From: Bacteroidota bacterium
Lineage (GTDB): Bacteria; Bacteroidota; Bacteroidia; Cytophagales; Cyclobacteriaceae
DNA: 42,146 nucleotides
Assembly (NCBI GenBank): GCA_018266395.1
Contig: JAFEAM010000010.1
Span: 97,891-140,036, forward strand
Reading direction: 5' to 3'
The translations under genes were made by a program, and so were the position numbers. Shown piece by piece: positions 24,762-32,455 of this stretch (positions are counted from its first letter, which is position 1; the number at the start of each line of letters is the position of its first letter). Below the pieces are notes generated by a model that was not told the DNA's origin, ran no database searches, and saw nothing but the letters and a program-made list of their open reading frames with translations.

Positions 24762-25331
24762 TTACTTCTTGGATTTCTTCTTTGTTTTAGCCTTCGCCGC
24801 CTTTGCAACTTTCTTCGCCGCCTTCTTTGCTGGCTTCTTGCGCGCCGGAGCCTTGGCAACCGTAGTTTTGGCGGGCGACTGATTCTTGAGAATCTGAGCA
24901 GTATGATTCGCAGTATCCACCTTGCTGATAATTTCTTCAATCACACCCTTCTCGTCGATGATGAAGGTGACACGGGCTGTCCCCATGTAATTGCGCCCGT
25001 ACATGGATTTCTCAACCCAGGTCCCGTATTTCTGATGCACCGATTTGTCGGTATCGGCGAGCAGTCTGAAAGGGAGCTTTTCCTTTTCAATAAACTTGCG
25101 GTGGGATTTCTCATCGTCGGTGCTGATGCCCAGGACTTCATAACCAGCTGCCTGCAAAGCTTTGTAGTTATCGCGCAGGTCACATGACTCAGCTGTACAG
25201 CCTGGTGTCATGTCCTTGGGATAGAAATACAAAACGACTTTCTTACCTCCGAAGTCTGAAAGTTTAACCTCCTTGCCATCCTGATCGCGGGTTTTGAATT
25301 CAGGTGCTGCTGTTCCTGCGGTGAGTGCCAT
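24762..25331 (-). CDS. bcp: Bcp-type peroxiredoxin with lysine/alanine-rich C-terminal tail
   Basis: Thiol peroxidase of 189 residues reducing peroxides. The peroxidatic Cys45 is in TPGCTAESC and the resolving Cys50 is five residues on, as in atypical 2-Cys Bcp. The catalytic domain ends near residue 151, the normal Bcp length. It is followed by about 38 residues made almost wholly of Lys, Ala and Pro (AKAPARKKPAKKAAKK and on), like histone H1-type tails, suggesting binding to DNA, RNA or another polyanion. The ATG at 25329-25331 lies 2 bp after the M23 gene stop and is preferred to a TTG at 25337. No signal peptide: cytoplasmic. Confidence 0.9.
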   Translation of the reverse strand: MALTAGTAAPEFKTRDQDGKEVKLSDFGGKKVVLYFYPKDMTPGCTAESCDLRDNYKALQAAGYEVLGISTDDEKSHRKFIEKEKLPFRLLADTDKSVHQKYGTWVEKSMYGRNYMGTARVTFIIDEKGVIEEIISKVDTANHTAQILKNQSPAKTTVAKAPARKKPAKKAAKKVAKAAKAKTKKKSKK

Positions 25332-25333
25332 AG

Positions 25334-27256
25334 TCAAAGTATTTTTTGTTTGAAGATACGTTCATTTCCTGCCCGGTCAACCACTTTAAGTTCGAAATCG
25401 CCTTTCAGCGGCTGGCTGGCATCAAGCTTATCCGACTGCAGTATGCCTGACTTATAGTCATACGCCATTAACAACCATTGACCGTTAATGTTTGCTTCAT
25501 AGTATGCGATTCCTGATAGATTGTCTCTTATACGGAACCTCGCTGAGTTGCGGTCCAGTCGGATTCTGGAGATCGATGGGCCAAGGCTGTCAGCAAGGAA
25601 GGTAAATGTGCCTAACTCGGAGCTCTCAAAAGTGACCTTGGCGCCATCCCATTCGCCGCCAAGGTAACTGTAACCATAACCCTCTTTACGATACACAGCT
25701 TTTCTTCCCTTCGCCTGCTGATCTTCTTCTGGTCGCAAGGTGACACGGATACTCCTATGCAGAGGTATGGTCCGGTCTCCGATGATGAAATACTCCTTAT
25801 CACCATCTTTCTTGTGAGCGACATTCAGATATAGGGTGTCATAAAGCGCCTGTTCAGGGAAAACGACATCAGCACGATCGCTGTAATAAGTGTATTCGGT
25901 CGTGGAGGGGACAACATCCTTAAAATGAAAGGCCAGCTTTCCCGAGCAAGTCTGAACAGAATCAGGCAGGTATTCCCTCAGATCGATCAGGTACACTCTT
26001 TGGCCCGCACCGGAGTAATCGAAGCCCCGCCTGATCTCCTTCCCTTGAACATAAAGGGAGATATCTTCTGAATCCTTGCATTGTGGGGAAGAGATCATCA
26101 GGATGTTTTCCGTAATATCAGACTCCATTGAAAAGATGCGTCCGCTGGGCAAGACCATCCCTTTGCTTAGAGGGTTGTGTTTGAGGGTCAAAGAGGCGAA
26201 GCTCTGATTACCTGCCTCATCTTTCAATGAGATTCTGACCGTTCTGTCCTTATCATCAATGGAGATGATCCCATCCAGCCCCGGTTCGTAGAAACCAAGC
26301 CGGTTCCCTTCCTCTATATACATGCGGTTGAAACGGCGACCACGTGTCTCCAGGGTTTTGTAGTCCATCAGGGTAAGGATTCCCCTGGACTCATCAATAT
26401 CGATGCGCTCAATACGCTCCGAGAAAACCTTCTGGCTGTCGACAAACATTTCATAGTAGTTGATCCCGCAGCGGCCCGGTGAATTGTTCATCCTGTCATC
26501 GGCAAGAATTTCGATGCCGATGTGGCCGAAAGCCAGGATGGGGGCGGGGAAAACATATTCTTTTGGCGACTTTTTGACGAGGTAAAACTCGAAACGACCG
26601 AAGCGGTCATTGATCCTGGAGTGGACGTCCATGGTTCGCAGCGCGATCTTGCGGGGCGAGGGTGGGATGTCATCCAGTATCTCCTTGAATCCAAACTTCA
26701 GCGGATTCAGTTGTTCATTCCCTTCCCTTATTTCGAAATGAAGGTGGGGGCCGTCCGAAGAGCCAGTATTTCCGGAGAATGCAATGGTGTCGCCTTTGTT
26801 CACGGGTAATACGCCAGGCTCAAGGTTGAGTTCAACACTGAAGGACTTGCGCTCATATTGCACCTTCTTTGTATAGCTCGCGATTTTTCCCTTGAACTGA
26901 TAGAGGTGCCCATACAGGGAAGTACGCCCATCCGGGTGTGTGACATACAAAGCGTTGCCATAGCTGTAAGGCGAAACGGCGATGCGGGAAATGTATCCAT
27001 CCTGTGTAGCGCGGACTGGGACGCCAACCTGGTTGTTGGTACGTATGTCCAGTCCCCCGTGAAAATGGTTGTTGCGAAGTTCCCCCATCGTACCGTGAAG
27101 TTGGTTCATCTGCCCGGGATTAATCGGAAACATGTAGAGACCCAGTACGCTGGAACGTGCCGCAGAAACATCACCTTCTCCCTGCGCGAGGAGTGAGAGG
27201 GGGAAAAGTATCGGAATAAAGACTCTACTTAACTTCGAATTCCAGCAATTTCTCAT
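25334..27256 (-). CDS. Exported M23 (LytM) metallopeptidase
   Basis: A 640-residue cell-wall peptidase with a signal peptide ending SLLAQ (about residue 25). The LytM domain comes early: HFHGGLD (His66, Asp70), GHLYQF (His117) and HLHFEIR (His171, His173) supply the zinc ligands and catalytic histidines. The remaining ~450 residues appear to be beta-sandwich repeats with several DEAGNQS/DRAGNER-type turns. Likely cleaves peptidoglycan cross-links. ATG at 27254-27256, overlapping the upstream FAH gene by 32 bp; a TTG at 27271 is less likely. It is followed by the peroxiredoxin gene after 2 bp. Confidence 0.86.
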   Translation of the reverse strand: MRNCWNSKLSRVFIPILFPLSLLAQGEGDVSAARSSVLGLYMFPINPGQMNQLHGTMGELRNNHFHGGLDIRTNNQVGVPVRATQDGYISRIAVSPYSYGNALYVTHPDGRTSLYGHLYQFKGKIASYTKKVQYERKSFSVELNLEPGVLPVNKGDTIAFSGNTGSSDGPHLHFEIREGNEQLNPLKFGFKEILDDIPPSPRKIALRTMDVHSRINDRFGRFEFYLVKKSPKEYVFPAPILAFGHIGIEILADDRMNNSPGRCGINYYEMFVDSQKVFSERIERIDIDESRGILTLMDYKTLETRGRRFNRMYIEEGNRLGFYEPGLDGIISIDDKDRTVRISLKDEAGNQSFASLTLKHNPLSKGMVLPSGRIFSMESDITENILMISSPQCKDSEDISLYVQGKEIRRGFDYSGAGQRVYLIDLREYLPDSVQTCSGKLAFHFKDVVPSTTEYTYYSDRADVVFPEQALYDTLYLNVAHKKDGDKEYFIIGDRTIPLHRSIRVTLRPEEDQQAKGRKAVYRKEGYGYSYLGGEWDGAKVTFESSELGTFTFLADSLGPSISRIRLDRNSARFRIRDNLSGIAYYEANINGQWLLMAYDYKSGILQSDKLDASQPLKGDFELKVVDRAGNERIFKQKIL

Positions 27257-27839
27257 TTTCAATATAAGCAACCAGGTTGTCGCCTGCCGTTACGGGTCCC
27301 ACCCCTTTAGGCGTTCCGGTAAAAATCAGGTCACCTGTTTTAAGCGTAAAAAATTTTGACAGATAGGAGATGATCACTTCAAATGGGAAAAGCATCAGGC
27401 TGGTATTGCCCTGCTGACGCAGTTGACCATTTACTTCAAGTTTGAAATTGATATTCTTCAGATCAGGAAACTGGGCTACTGGAATGAATTTATCTGACAG
27501 GGGTGCTGAGCCATTGAATCCCTTTGCGATGTCCCACGGCAGGCCCTTGTCTTTGGCTTTTTGTTGAAGGTCCCTTGCAGTAAAATCTATTCCGATGCCG
27601 ATGGCGTCAAAGTATTTGCCTGCAAACTTCTCTTCGATATTCTTTCCTTCCTTGCATATGCGGAGTACCAGTTCCACTTCATGATGGATGTCCCTTGAAA
27701 AGGAGGGATAGTAGAAAGGAGCATTGTTCCTTAATATCGCTGTGTCGGGCTTGGTGAAGATAACAGGCTCGTCAGGGCGTTCGTTATTCAGCTCCTTAAT
27801 ATGTTCAGCGTAGTTTCTTCCGATGGCAAAGATTCTCAT
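27225..27839 (-). CDS. FAH-family protein (acylpyruvase/oxaloacetate decarboxylase-like)
   Basis: Short fumarylacetoacetate-hydrolase domain protein of 204 residues, the size of the FAHD1/YcgM group. Metal ligands are Glu54 and Glu56 (HHEVELVL) and Asp85 (IGIDFTARD), and the family end signature GDLIFTGTPKGVG is present. Relatives cleave acylpyruvates or decarboxylate oxaloacetate; this one cannot be assigned further. First gene of a minus-strand operon with the M23 peptidase and the peroxiredoxin. It is distinct from the larger fucose-operon FAH enzyme at 4114-4959. Confidence 0.82.
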   Translation of the reverse strand: MRIFAIGRNYAEHIKELNNERPDEPVIFTKPDTAILRNNAPFYYPSFSRDIHHEVELVLRICKEGKNIEEKFAGKYFDAIGIGIDFTARDLQQKAKDKGLPWDIAKGFNGSAPLSDKFIPVAQFPDLKNINFKLEVNGQLRQQGNTSLMLFPFEVIISYLSKFFTLKTGDLIFTGTPKGVGPVTAGDNLVAYIENEKLLEFEVK

Positions 27840-27870
27840 GAACTCAGATTTTGAGCAAAGCTATTAACAA

Positions 27871-27903
27871 TTCGAGATTTTTATATCCGGCTGATTAACT
27901 TCG
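27871..27903 (+). promoter_or_regulatory. Candidate promoter for the M48 peptidase gene
   Basis: TTCG (27871-27874), a 21-bp spacer and TAACTTCG (27896-27903) each differ by one base from the TTTG / TAnnTTTG pattern. The ATG follows 19 bp later. Confidence 0.28.
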
Positions 27904-27922
27904 CGGATACAACGCGGTATAT

Positions 27923-28717
27923 ATGAAGAAGATTGCCCTTTTAATGATTATATCACTCATGCTTTCCGATTGTGCAACGGTAGCCGTCACAGGACGGAAG
28001 CAGTTGAGTCTTGTTTCCAACGAAGAATTGATCCCGATGAGCGCCCAGCAATATCAGGGTATAGTGCAGAAGGGACCGCTGTCCAAAAATGCAGAACAGG
28101 CTGCCATGATTCGACGGGTAGGCGAACGCGTGCAGCATGCCGTTGAGCAATTCATGGCCAATTCGGGCAGATCAGCAGACCTGGCAGGTTTCAGCTGGGA
28201 GTTCAATCTTATAGATGACCCCAATACCGTAAACGCATGGTGCATGCCGGGAGGTAAGGTGGCCTTCTATACGGCTATCCTTCCGATCTGCAAGGACGAA
28301 AACGGTGTGGCTATAGTCATGGGGCATGAGGTAGCCCATGCCATTGCTAACCATGGACGCGAGCGGATGAGCCAGCAAATGCTGGAACAATTTGGCATTA
28401 ATACATTGAGCACCTTGATGGGTCAAAATCCAACGGCAGCAAACCAGTTGTTGCTGCAGGCAGTAGGTGCAGGAGCACAGGTAGGGATGCTGAAATTCAG
28501 CCGGGAGCATGAATCAGAGGCCGATCACATGGGCCTGATCTTCATGGCGATGGCCGGCTACGATCCGAATCAGGCACCCATCTTCTGGCAACGCATGTCA
28601 ACCATGAGCGGTGGGCAGCAGCCTCCTGAATGGCTTTCTACACACCCTTCACACGAGACCCGCATCAAAGACCTTCAGGGCTGGATACCGGAAGCCATGC
28701 AGTACTACAAAAAATAG
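27923..28717 (+). CDS. M48-family metallopeptidase, probable lipoprotein
   Basis: Zinc peptidase of 264 residues of the periplasmic BepA/LoiP-type M48 group that trims or checks envelope proteins. HEVAH (His135, Glu136, His139) is the zinc site, and the glutamate of EHESEADHMG (about residue 197) is the third ligand. The N-terminus looks like a lipoprotein signal (MKKIALLMIISLMLSDC, Cys17), but the residue before the Cys is Asp instead of Gly/Ala/Ser, which is unusual. The CATVAVTGRKQLSLVS segment after the Cys is typical of these lipoproteins. The DUF2452-type gene follows after 36 bp. Confidence 0.88.
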   Translation: MKKIALLMIISLMLSDCATVAVTGRKQLSLVSNEELIPMSAQQYQGIVQKGPLSKNAEQAAMIRRVGERVQHAVEQFMANSGRSADLAGFSWEFNLIDDPNTVNAWCMPGGKVAFYTAILPICKDENGVAIVMGHEVAHAIANHGRERMSQQMLEQFGINTLSTLMGQNPTAANQLLLQAVGAGAQVGMLKFSREHESEADHMGLIFMAMAGYDPNQAPIFWQRMSTMSGGQQPPEWLSTHPSHETRIKDLQGWIPEAMQYYKK

Positions 28718-28753
28718 ACTGAAGGCCAGGTCGAATGGTACTGATCGCGACAA

Positions 28754-29539
28754 ATGACTGATGCATATAACTTCATTGCGTCCTGGCAGCTATTCCCGGA
28801 ACGCGGCAGCTATGAATGGGGGACGCGTCCCAAGTCAGGGATATACCGGATTGAATTCAGCGAGAATACACGATCTGTCAAGGTGACCATGAATTGGGTT
28901 ACCCTGGAGGACCAGGCCTTTACATCTTCTTACTCTGTTTATCCGGACGGGGAGGAGCGTGCATTTGAGAATCCTGACCTGGGTGATTCTGTATCCGCGA
29001 AGTTTTCGGACCCGACTCACTTTGAGGTGAAGTTTTTCCGAAATAATGAACTCCAACTGGAGGTAATCCATGAGATTACACCAAAAGGATACCTGCAGGT
29101 AACACAAAGGCAACACCGACCTGAGGGCGCGCTTGACAATGTGGAAGTCTATCACAAACAATTGAGTGTGCTGCCTTATTCGGCCTCTGTTTCAGGAGCC
29201 CTGATCCGTCCCACTGAAGAGGGCGTGATTCGTCATCATGCTCTCAGTGCGATGGAAGAACAGACCAACATGCAGCTCACGCAGATCCGGCAGCAGATAG
29301 AACTGCTGGCCATCCAGGCGAAAGAAATACAAAAGCGGAAGGAACTGTCTGTCATCATCTACGATGCGCAATTGGGTTTCCATCCTGTAATCGGACAGAC
29401 TTACTACTTGTATGAAAGACCCGACGGGACCCACCTGGTGTCCATGGTGAGTCCCAAAGAGTGGGGGAAGAAGATCCCATTCAAGTCATTTGTTGCTGCA
29501 GTGCAGCTGCTGGCAGATCATACCTGGAAAGAGGTTTAG
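28754..29539 (+). CDS. DUF2452-type protein with extra N-terminal domain
   Basis: A 261-residue soluble protein with no signal peptide. The C-terminal half (about 145-260), with FHPVIGQTYYLYERPDGTHLVSMVSPKEWG, resembles the DUF2452 (human C1orf50) family. A helical segment rich in Gln, Glu and Lys (about 170-200) lies just before it. Residues 1-125 read as a beta-rich domain (ASWQLFPERGSYEWG, VKVTMNWVTLEDQAF) like a small lipocalin-type barrel, not recognised. Function unknown. It is probably co-transcribed with the M48 gene and ends 5 bp from the convergent SPFH gene. Confidence 0.65.
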   Translation: MTDAYNFIASWQLFPERGSYEWGTRPKSGIYRIEFSENTRSVKVTMNWVTLEDQAFTSSYSVYPDGEERAFENPDLGDSVSAKFSDPTHFEVKFFRNNELQLEVIHEITPKGYLQVTQRQHRPEGALDNVEVYHKQLSVLPYSASVSGALIRPTEEGVIRHHALSAMEEQTNMQLTQIRQQIELLAIQAKEIQKRKELSVIIYDAQLGFHPVIGQTYYLYERPDGTHLVSMVSPKEWGKKIPFKSFVAAVQLLADHTWKEV

Positions 29540-29544
29540 GTCAA

Positions 29545-30321
29545 CTATTTGTCATTGAGGATAATCGGTGATTTTCCATCTGTGACTATAATTTTGGAAT
29601 TAGGTGATCCAACGAGTTCCTTGAGCACCTGGACGCCGCTCCACTTCACCATCAGGTCATTCAGACTTTCTGACACCGTTTTGTTATAGTTGCGGATGGC
29701 TTCTGCTTCGATCTGCATGCGCTCGGCTTCTTTTTTCTGCTTGTTGATTACAAAGTCCATCTGCAATGCTTCCTGTTCCGCCTTGAGCTTGTTTTCTACG
29801 GCCTGGAAGATTTGCGGTGGCATGGTTATGCTTTTAAGGAGCACAGCATCTGTAACAAATCCCTTGTCCCATATGCTGGCCGCTATTTCGTCCTGGATTT
29901 CTTTCTCAATTTTCTTCCGGTCTACGGCGAACAGTTCCTTTGCATAGTACATGCCACAGATATGACGGACCACAGCGCGAAAATTACTTTCTACGATTAC
30001 CTCCTGGTAGTTCATACCGTAGTGCGTGTACACATCCTTGGCGGCTTCCGGTTTGACATGGTAGAGGAGAGCAATTTCAGACTTGACCGTCAGCCCTTCT
30101 TTAGTGGGAACGTCCAGTTCATTGAAGGCTTCAACGGTTCGTATGGTGATCTTCTTAACGGTAGCGGTGAACGGGTTGAAAAGATAGGCGCCTTGCGTCA
30201 GGTGGTCATTCTTGATCTTCCCCAGCTTTTGTTTAATGCCTACTTCGCCGGGTCTCACGATCGCACATGAGGTTGCAAAAATTGTGACCAAAGCAATAAC
30301 GGTCCAGTTTGCTGGTTTCAT
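29545..30321 (-). CDS. SPFH/band-7 (prohibitin-like) lipoprotein
   Basis: A 258-residue protein starting at the ATG 30319-30321 (the open frame extends to a TTG at 30378). The signal with lipobox ATSC (Cys19) suggests a lipid anchor. The SPFH domain begins at VRPGEVGIKQKLGKI and runs to about residue 200, with FNPFTATVKKITIRT and YHVKPEAAKDVYTHYG typical of prohibitins. A coiled-coil stretch (KLKAEQEALQMDFVINKQKK, about 185-225) follows. Such proteins form membrane rings or scaffolds. It is 132 bp downstream of the exonuclease gene and convergent with the DUF2452-type gene. Confidence 0.85.
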   Translation of the reverse strand: MKPANWTVIALVTIFATSCAIVRPGEVGIKQKLGKIKNDHLTQGAYLFNPFTATVKKITIRTVEAFNELDVPTKEGLTVKSEIALLYHVKPEAAKDVYTHYGMNYQEVIVESNFRAVVRHICGMYYAKELFAVDRKKIEKEIQDEIAASIWDKGFVTDAVLLKSITMPPQIFQAVENKLKAEQEALQMDFVINKQKKEAERMQIEAEAIRNYNKTVSESLNDLMVKWSGVQVLKELVGSPNSKIIVTDGKSPIILNDK

Positions 30322-30453
30322 AGTGACAGGATTTGGATTTTGAAAGAAAGGACTACTGCGGTCTGGGTACAGGTACAATCATCAGAGACTGATCAGGCAG
30401 TTTGGGTCGGTTGTATTTAAGATCGACCGACCGGAGAAATGTCACCGAAATTC

Positions 30454-31263
30454 TTATTTGTTTTTGAGGATGCTCAATTTGATCTCAGTGAGGCGCCTTT
30501 TGGTGTCCAGGGAAAAGTCTCCATTCATCATCCAGTCATAATAGGCAGGCTCGTCTTTCAGCACGGTGAGTACAGGTTTGTTCTTGTGTTTGCCGAAATT
30601 AAAAATTACTTCTCCTTTGTCATTCAGGATCATCCTTCCGGCCAGGTCCACCATGCGGGAAGATGTGAGTTTGTTCAGTATGTCTATATCATTTTTGAGG
30701 ATCCCAAGAGCAGAGCCGTTGCCATCTGTAACTTCCTGGTTGGCATATCGAGAGACCTGTGCCAGCAGAACTTCCATGGATGCCCGGGTGTCTGCTTCGG
30801 CGGTATGCGAGTTTTCAAGCGCCTTCTTGCAGTAGAACTGATATGCGGCTGCCAGATTCCTCTTTTCCATCAGGTGAAAGATACGCTGGGAGTCAATGAT
30901 CCTCTTGCGGGAATAGTCGAACTCGACACCGGCTCGGAGAAACTCTTCAACGAGCAGCGGTACGTCGAACTTCAGAATATTGAAGCCGCTAAGGTCGGCG
31001 CCTTCAAAAAAGCGTGCATATTCTTTCGCCACCTCCCTGAAAGTTGGTTTGTCCTTCACGTCCTCATCTTTTATGCCGTGAATTGCCGTTACCTCCGCCG
31101 GGATGGGTACCGTGGGATTGATCAGGTGGCTTTTGGAAATGGTCTCTCCATTGGGCATCAGTTTCACGACTGCAATCTCAACGATACGATCATGGGTGAC
31201 ATTGGTGCCTGTGGCTTCGAGATCAAAAAAGCAAAGCGGAATTTTAAGGTTCAGATTCATCAT
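30454..31263 (-). CDS. DEDDh 3'-5' exonuclease (DnaQ-like)
   Basis: A 269-residue 3'-5' exonuclease. All five acidic/His catalytic residues are present: Asp14 and Glu16 (FFDLEATG), Asp100 (FNILKFDVPLL), His153 and Asp158 (HTAEADTRA). The fold ends near residue 175; the remaining ~95 residues (ILKNDIDILNKLT to KLSILKNK) form an extra C-terminal part, seen in Bacteroidota DnaQ-like exonucleases, perhaps for substrate or partner binding. It may proofread replication or trim DNA/RNA. It starts 12 bp after the Mur-ligase-like gene stop and is probably co-transcribed with it. Confidence 0.9.
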   Translation of the reverse strand: MMNLNLKIPLCFFDLEATGTNVTHDRIVEIAVVKLMPNGETISKSHLINPTVPIPAEVTAIHGIKDEDVKDKPTFREVAKEYARFFEGADLSGFNILKFDVPLLVEEFLRAGVEFDYSRKRIIDSQRIFHLMEKRNLAAAYQFYCKKALENSHTAEADTRASMEVLLAQVSRYANQEVTDGNGSALGILKNDIDILNKLTSSRMVDLAGRMILNDKGEVIFNFGKHKNKPVLTVLKDEPAYYDWMMNGDFSLDTKRRLTEIKLSILKNK

Positions 31264-31275
31264 GCAGTGATTCTA

Positions 31276-32211
31276 CTATTCCCCGATGCCCTGGAAGGTG
31301 GGCATAGCCTGATAGAACATTTCGGAAGTAACCCCCACTTTCTTGAGTGTCTCTTTGGCTGCGCTGATGTATTGAAGGTTTTGCTTGCCGGTTATTTTGA
31401 TGGTGAGCCGTTCTTTGCTTCCTGTGACCAGATACTCCTGCCCGCCTTCGTGTGCACTTGCGTGTGTTTTATAAGGCACAAATAATACATCTGGCCTTTC
31501 CATGTTGGACAAAGCGGTGACCACAGGGTCGAGTTCTGAGAACACCAATACTCCGCCTTTGGGGGTAGCCTCTTCGAAAAGCTCAAATTGGCGTATATAT
31601 TCATCCTCAGTAGCGATTGACTTGTCGGTGTGATTCCAGTCTATGCCGCTGATTACGCCAATGTGATGGTGGTATTGGAGAAATACCGGAGTGGGGTCCA
31701 GGGGAGAAGAAGGAGAATCATGTCCTTCTATTATAATGAGTGGAGCATCGCTGAGCCATACCGTTCGGTCAAGTCCTGGTGGCTGAACGCCCACTACATA
31801 ATCAAACTTCCGTTTGTGAAAGTGAAGCACATGAACGATCAGACTGGTGATCATCGTCCTGCCCAGGGTCCCCGTTACCACCACCCGCTGCTTGTCTATG
31901 GATCTTGAATAAATGTATTCCGGAAATGAGTTTATGGTCTTTCCCAGTTCCTGAGCCCGTTTGATCTCAGGATTGTCGGTGCGGGCACGGGTTCCGACAA
32001 TGACAAAGTCGGTATCTTTGGTGATCCGGTCAGGGAACCAGCCGTTATGATCCGGGAGGAGCAGGTGTTGCTGCAGTCTGAACCTTGTCTCACCGCTGAT
32101 GTCTTCATCGGAGCAGGTAACGTGATTGCCCTCAAGCGCAAGGTGAATGGCCAGATCCTGGATGACTTTGCTGCCAACTGCAATGAAATGGATTTTGGAA
32201 GGCCGGTGCAT
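31276..32211 (-). CDS. Truncated Mpl/MurC-like Mur ligase homologue, probably catalytically altered
   Basis: A 311-residue protein starting at ATG 32209-32211 (the frame opens further at a TTG, 32241). Residues 5-105 match the Mur ligase N-terminal Rossmann domain (HFIAVGSKVIQDLA). Residues 108-300 match the central ATPase domain. The P-loop reads GTLGRTM (114-120), where active ligases have GTHGKTT: the ATP lysine is Arg118. The metal-binding EADEY-type segment is EGHDS (162-166). The product stops at TFQGIGE, just where the C-terminal substrate-binding domain would begin. It most resembles Mpl, the murein-peptide recycling ligase. Likely a non-ligase homologue, perhaps binding UDP-muramyl ligands. 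The clean reading frame argues against simple decay. Confidence 0.8.
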   Translation of the reverse strand: MHRPSKIHFIAVGSKVIQDLAIHLALEGNHVTCSDEDISGETRFRLQQHLLLPDHNGWFPDRITKDTDFVIVGTRARTDNPEIKRAQELGKTINSFPEYIYSRSIDKQRVVVTGTLGRTMITSLIVHVLHFHKRKFDYVVGVQPPGLDRTVWLSDAPLIIIEGHDSPSSPLDPTPVFLQYHHHIGVISGIDWNHTDKSIATEDEYIRQFELFEEATPKGGVLVFSELDPVVTALSNMERPDVLFVPYKTHASAHEGGQEYLVTGSKERLTIKITGKQNLQYISAAKETLKKVGVTSEMFYQAMPTFQGIGE

Positions 32212-32410
32212 CGTACTCTTTTCGGTCAATCGGGGTTTCAAGTAAAGTAAAAAGTTTGTCCTTTAAAAGTCTTCACTATTAGCATATTATCACGTCATGA
32301 ATTCCGCGCATTCATCTGTTGTACTTTTTGTTCCATCCTGAAAATTTATTCACATCAAAAGTTGTTCGTAGTTTGTGTACAGGTGTGGGCAAGTCAATGC
32401 CATTAATATT

Positions 32411-32435
32411 TAGGTTTGTTTCTTAAGAAAGAAAC
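32411..32435 (+). promoter_or_regulatory. -7 element and overlapping palindrome upstream of dnaB
   Basis: TAGGTTTG (32411-32418) matches TAnnTTTG exactly and lies 37 bp before the dnaB ATG. It overlaps an imperfect 22-bp palindrome at 32414-32435 whose core TTTCTTAAGAAA (32419-32430) is perfect, flanked by GTTTG and GAAAC. A -33 box is not evident at the normal distance. The palindrome would cover the transcription start, a natural operator position. Confidence 0.4.
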
Positions 32436-32455
32436 ATACGTCAACAACCACGAGT

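Noticed and set aside
30439..31485. 348-residue plus-strand open frame, longest antisense frame in the window
   Set aside because: It covers the exonuclease and part of the Mur-ligase-like gene in antisense; all five catalytic exonuclease residues are on the other strand and the product has no recognisable motif.
31276..32211. Simple pseudogene call for the Mur-ligase-like gene
   Set aside because: The frame is intact over 311 residues with conserved fold segments and a normal start, so loss of function by decay is not shown; kept as an altered homologue.
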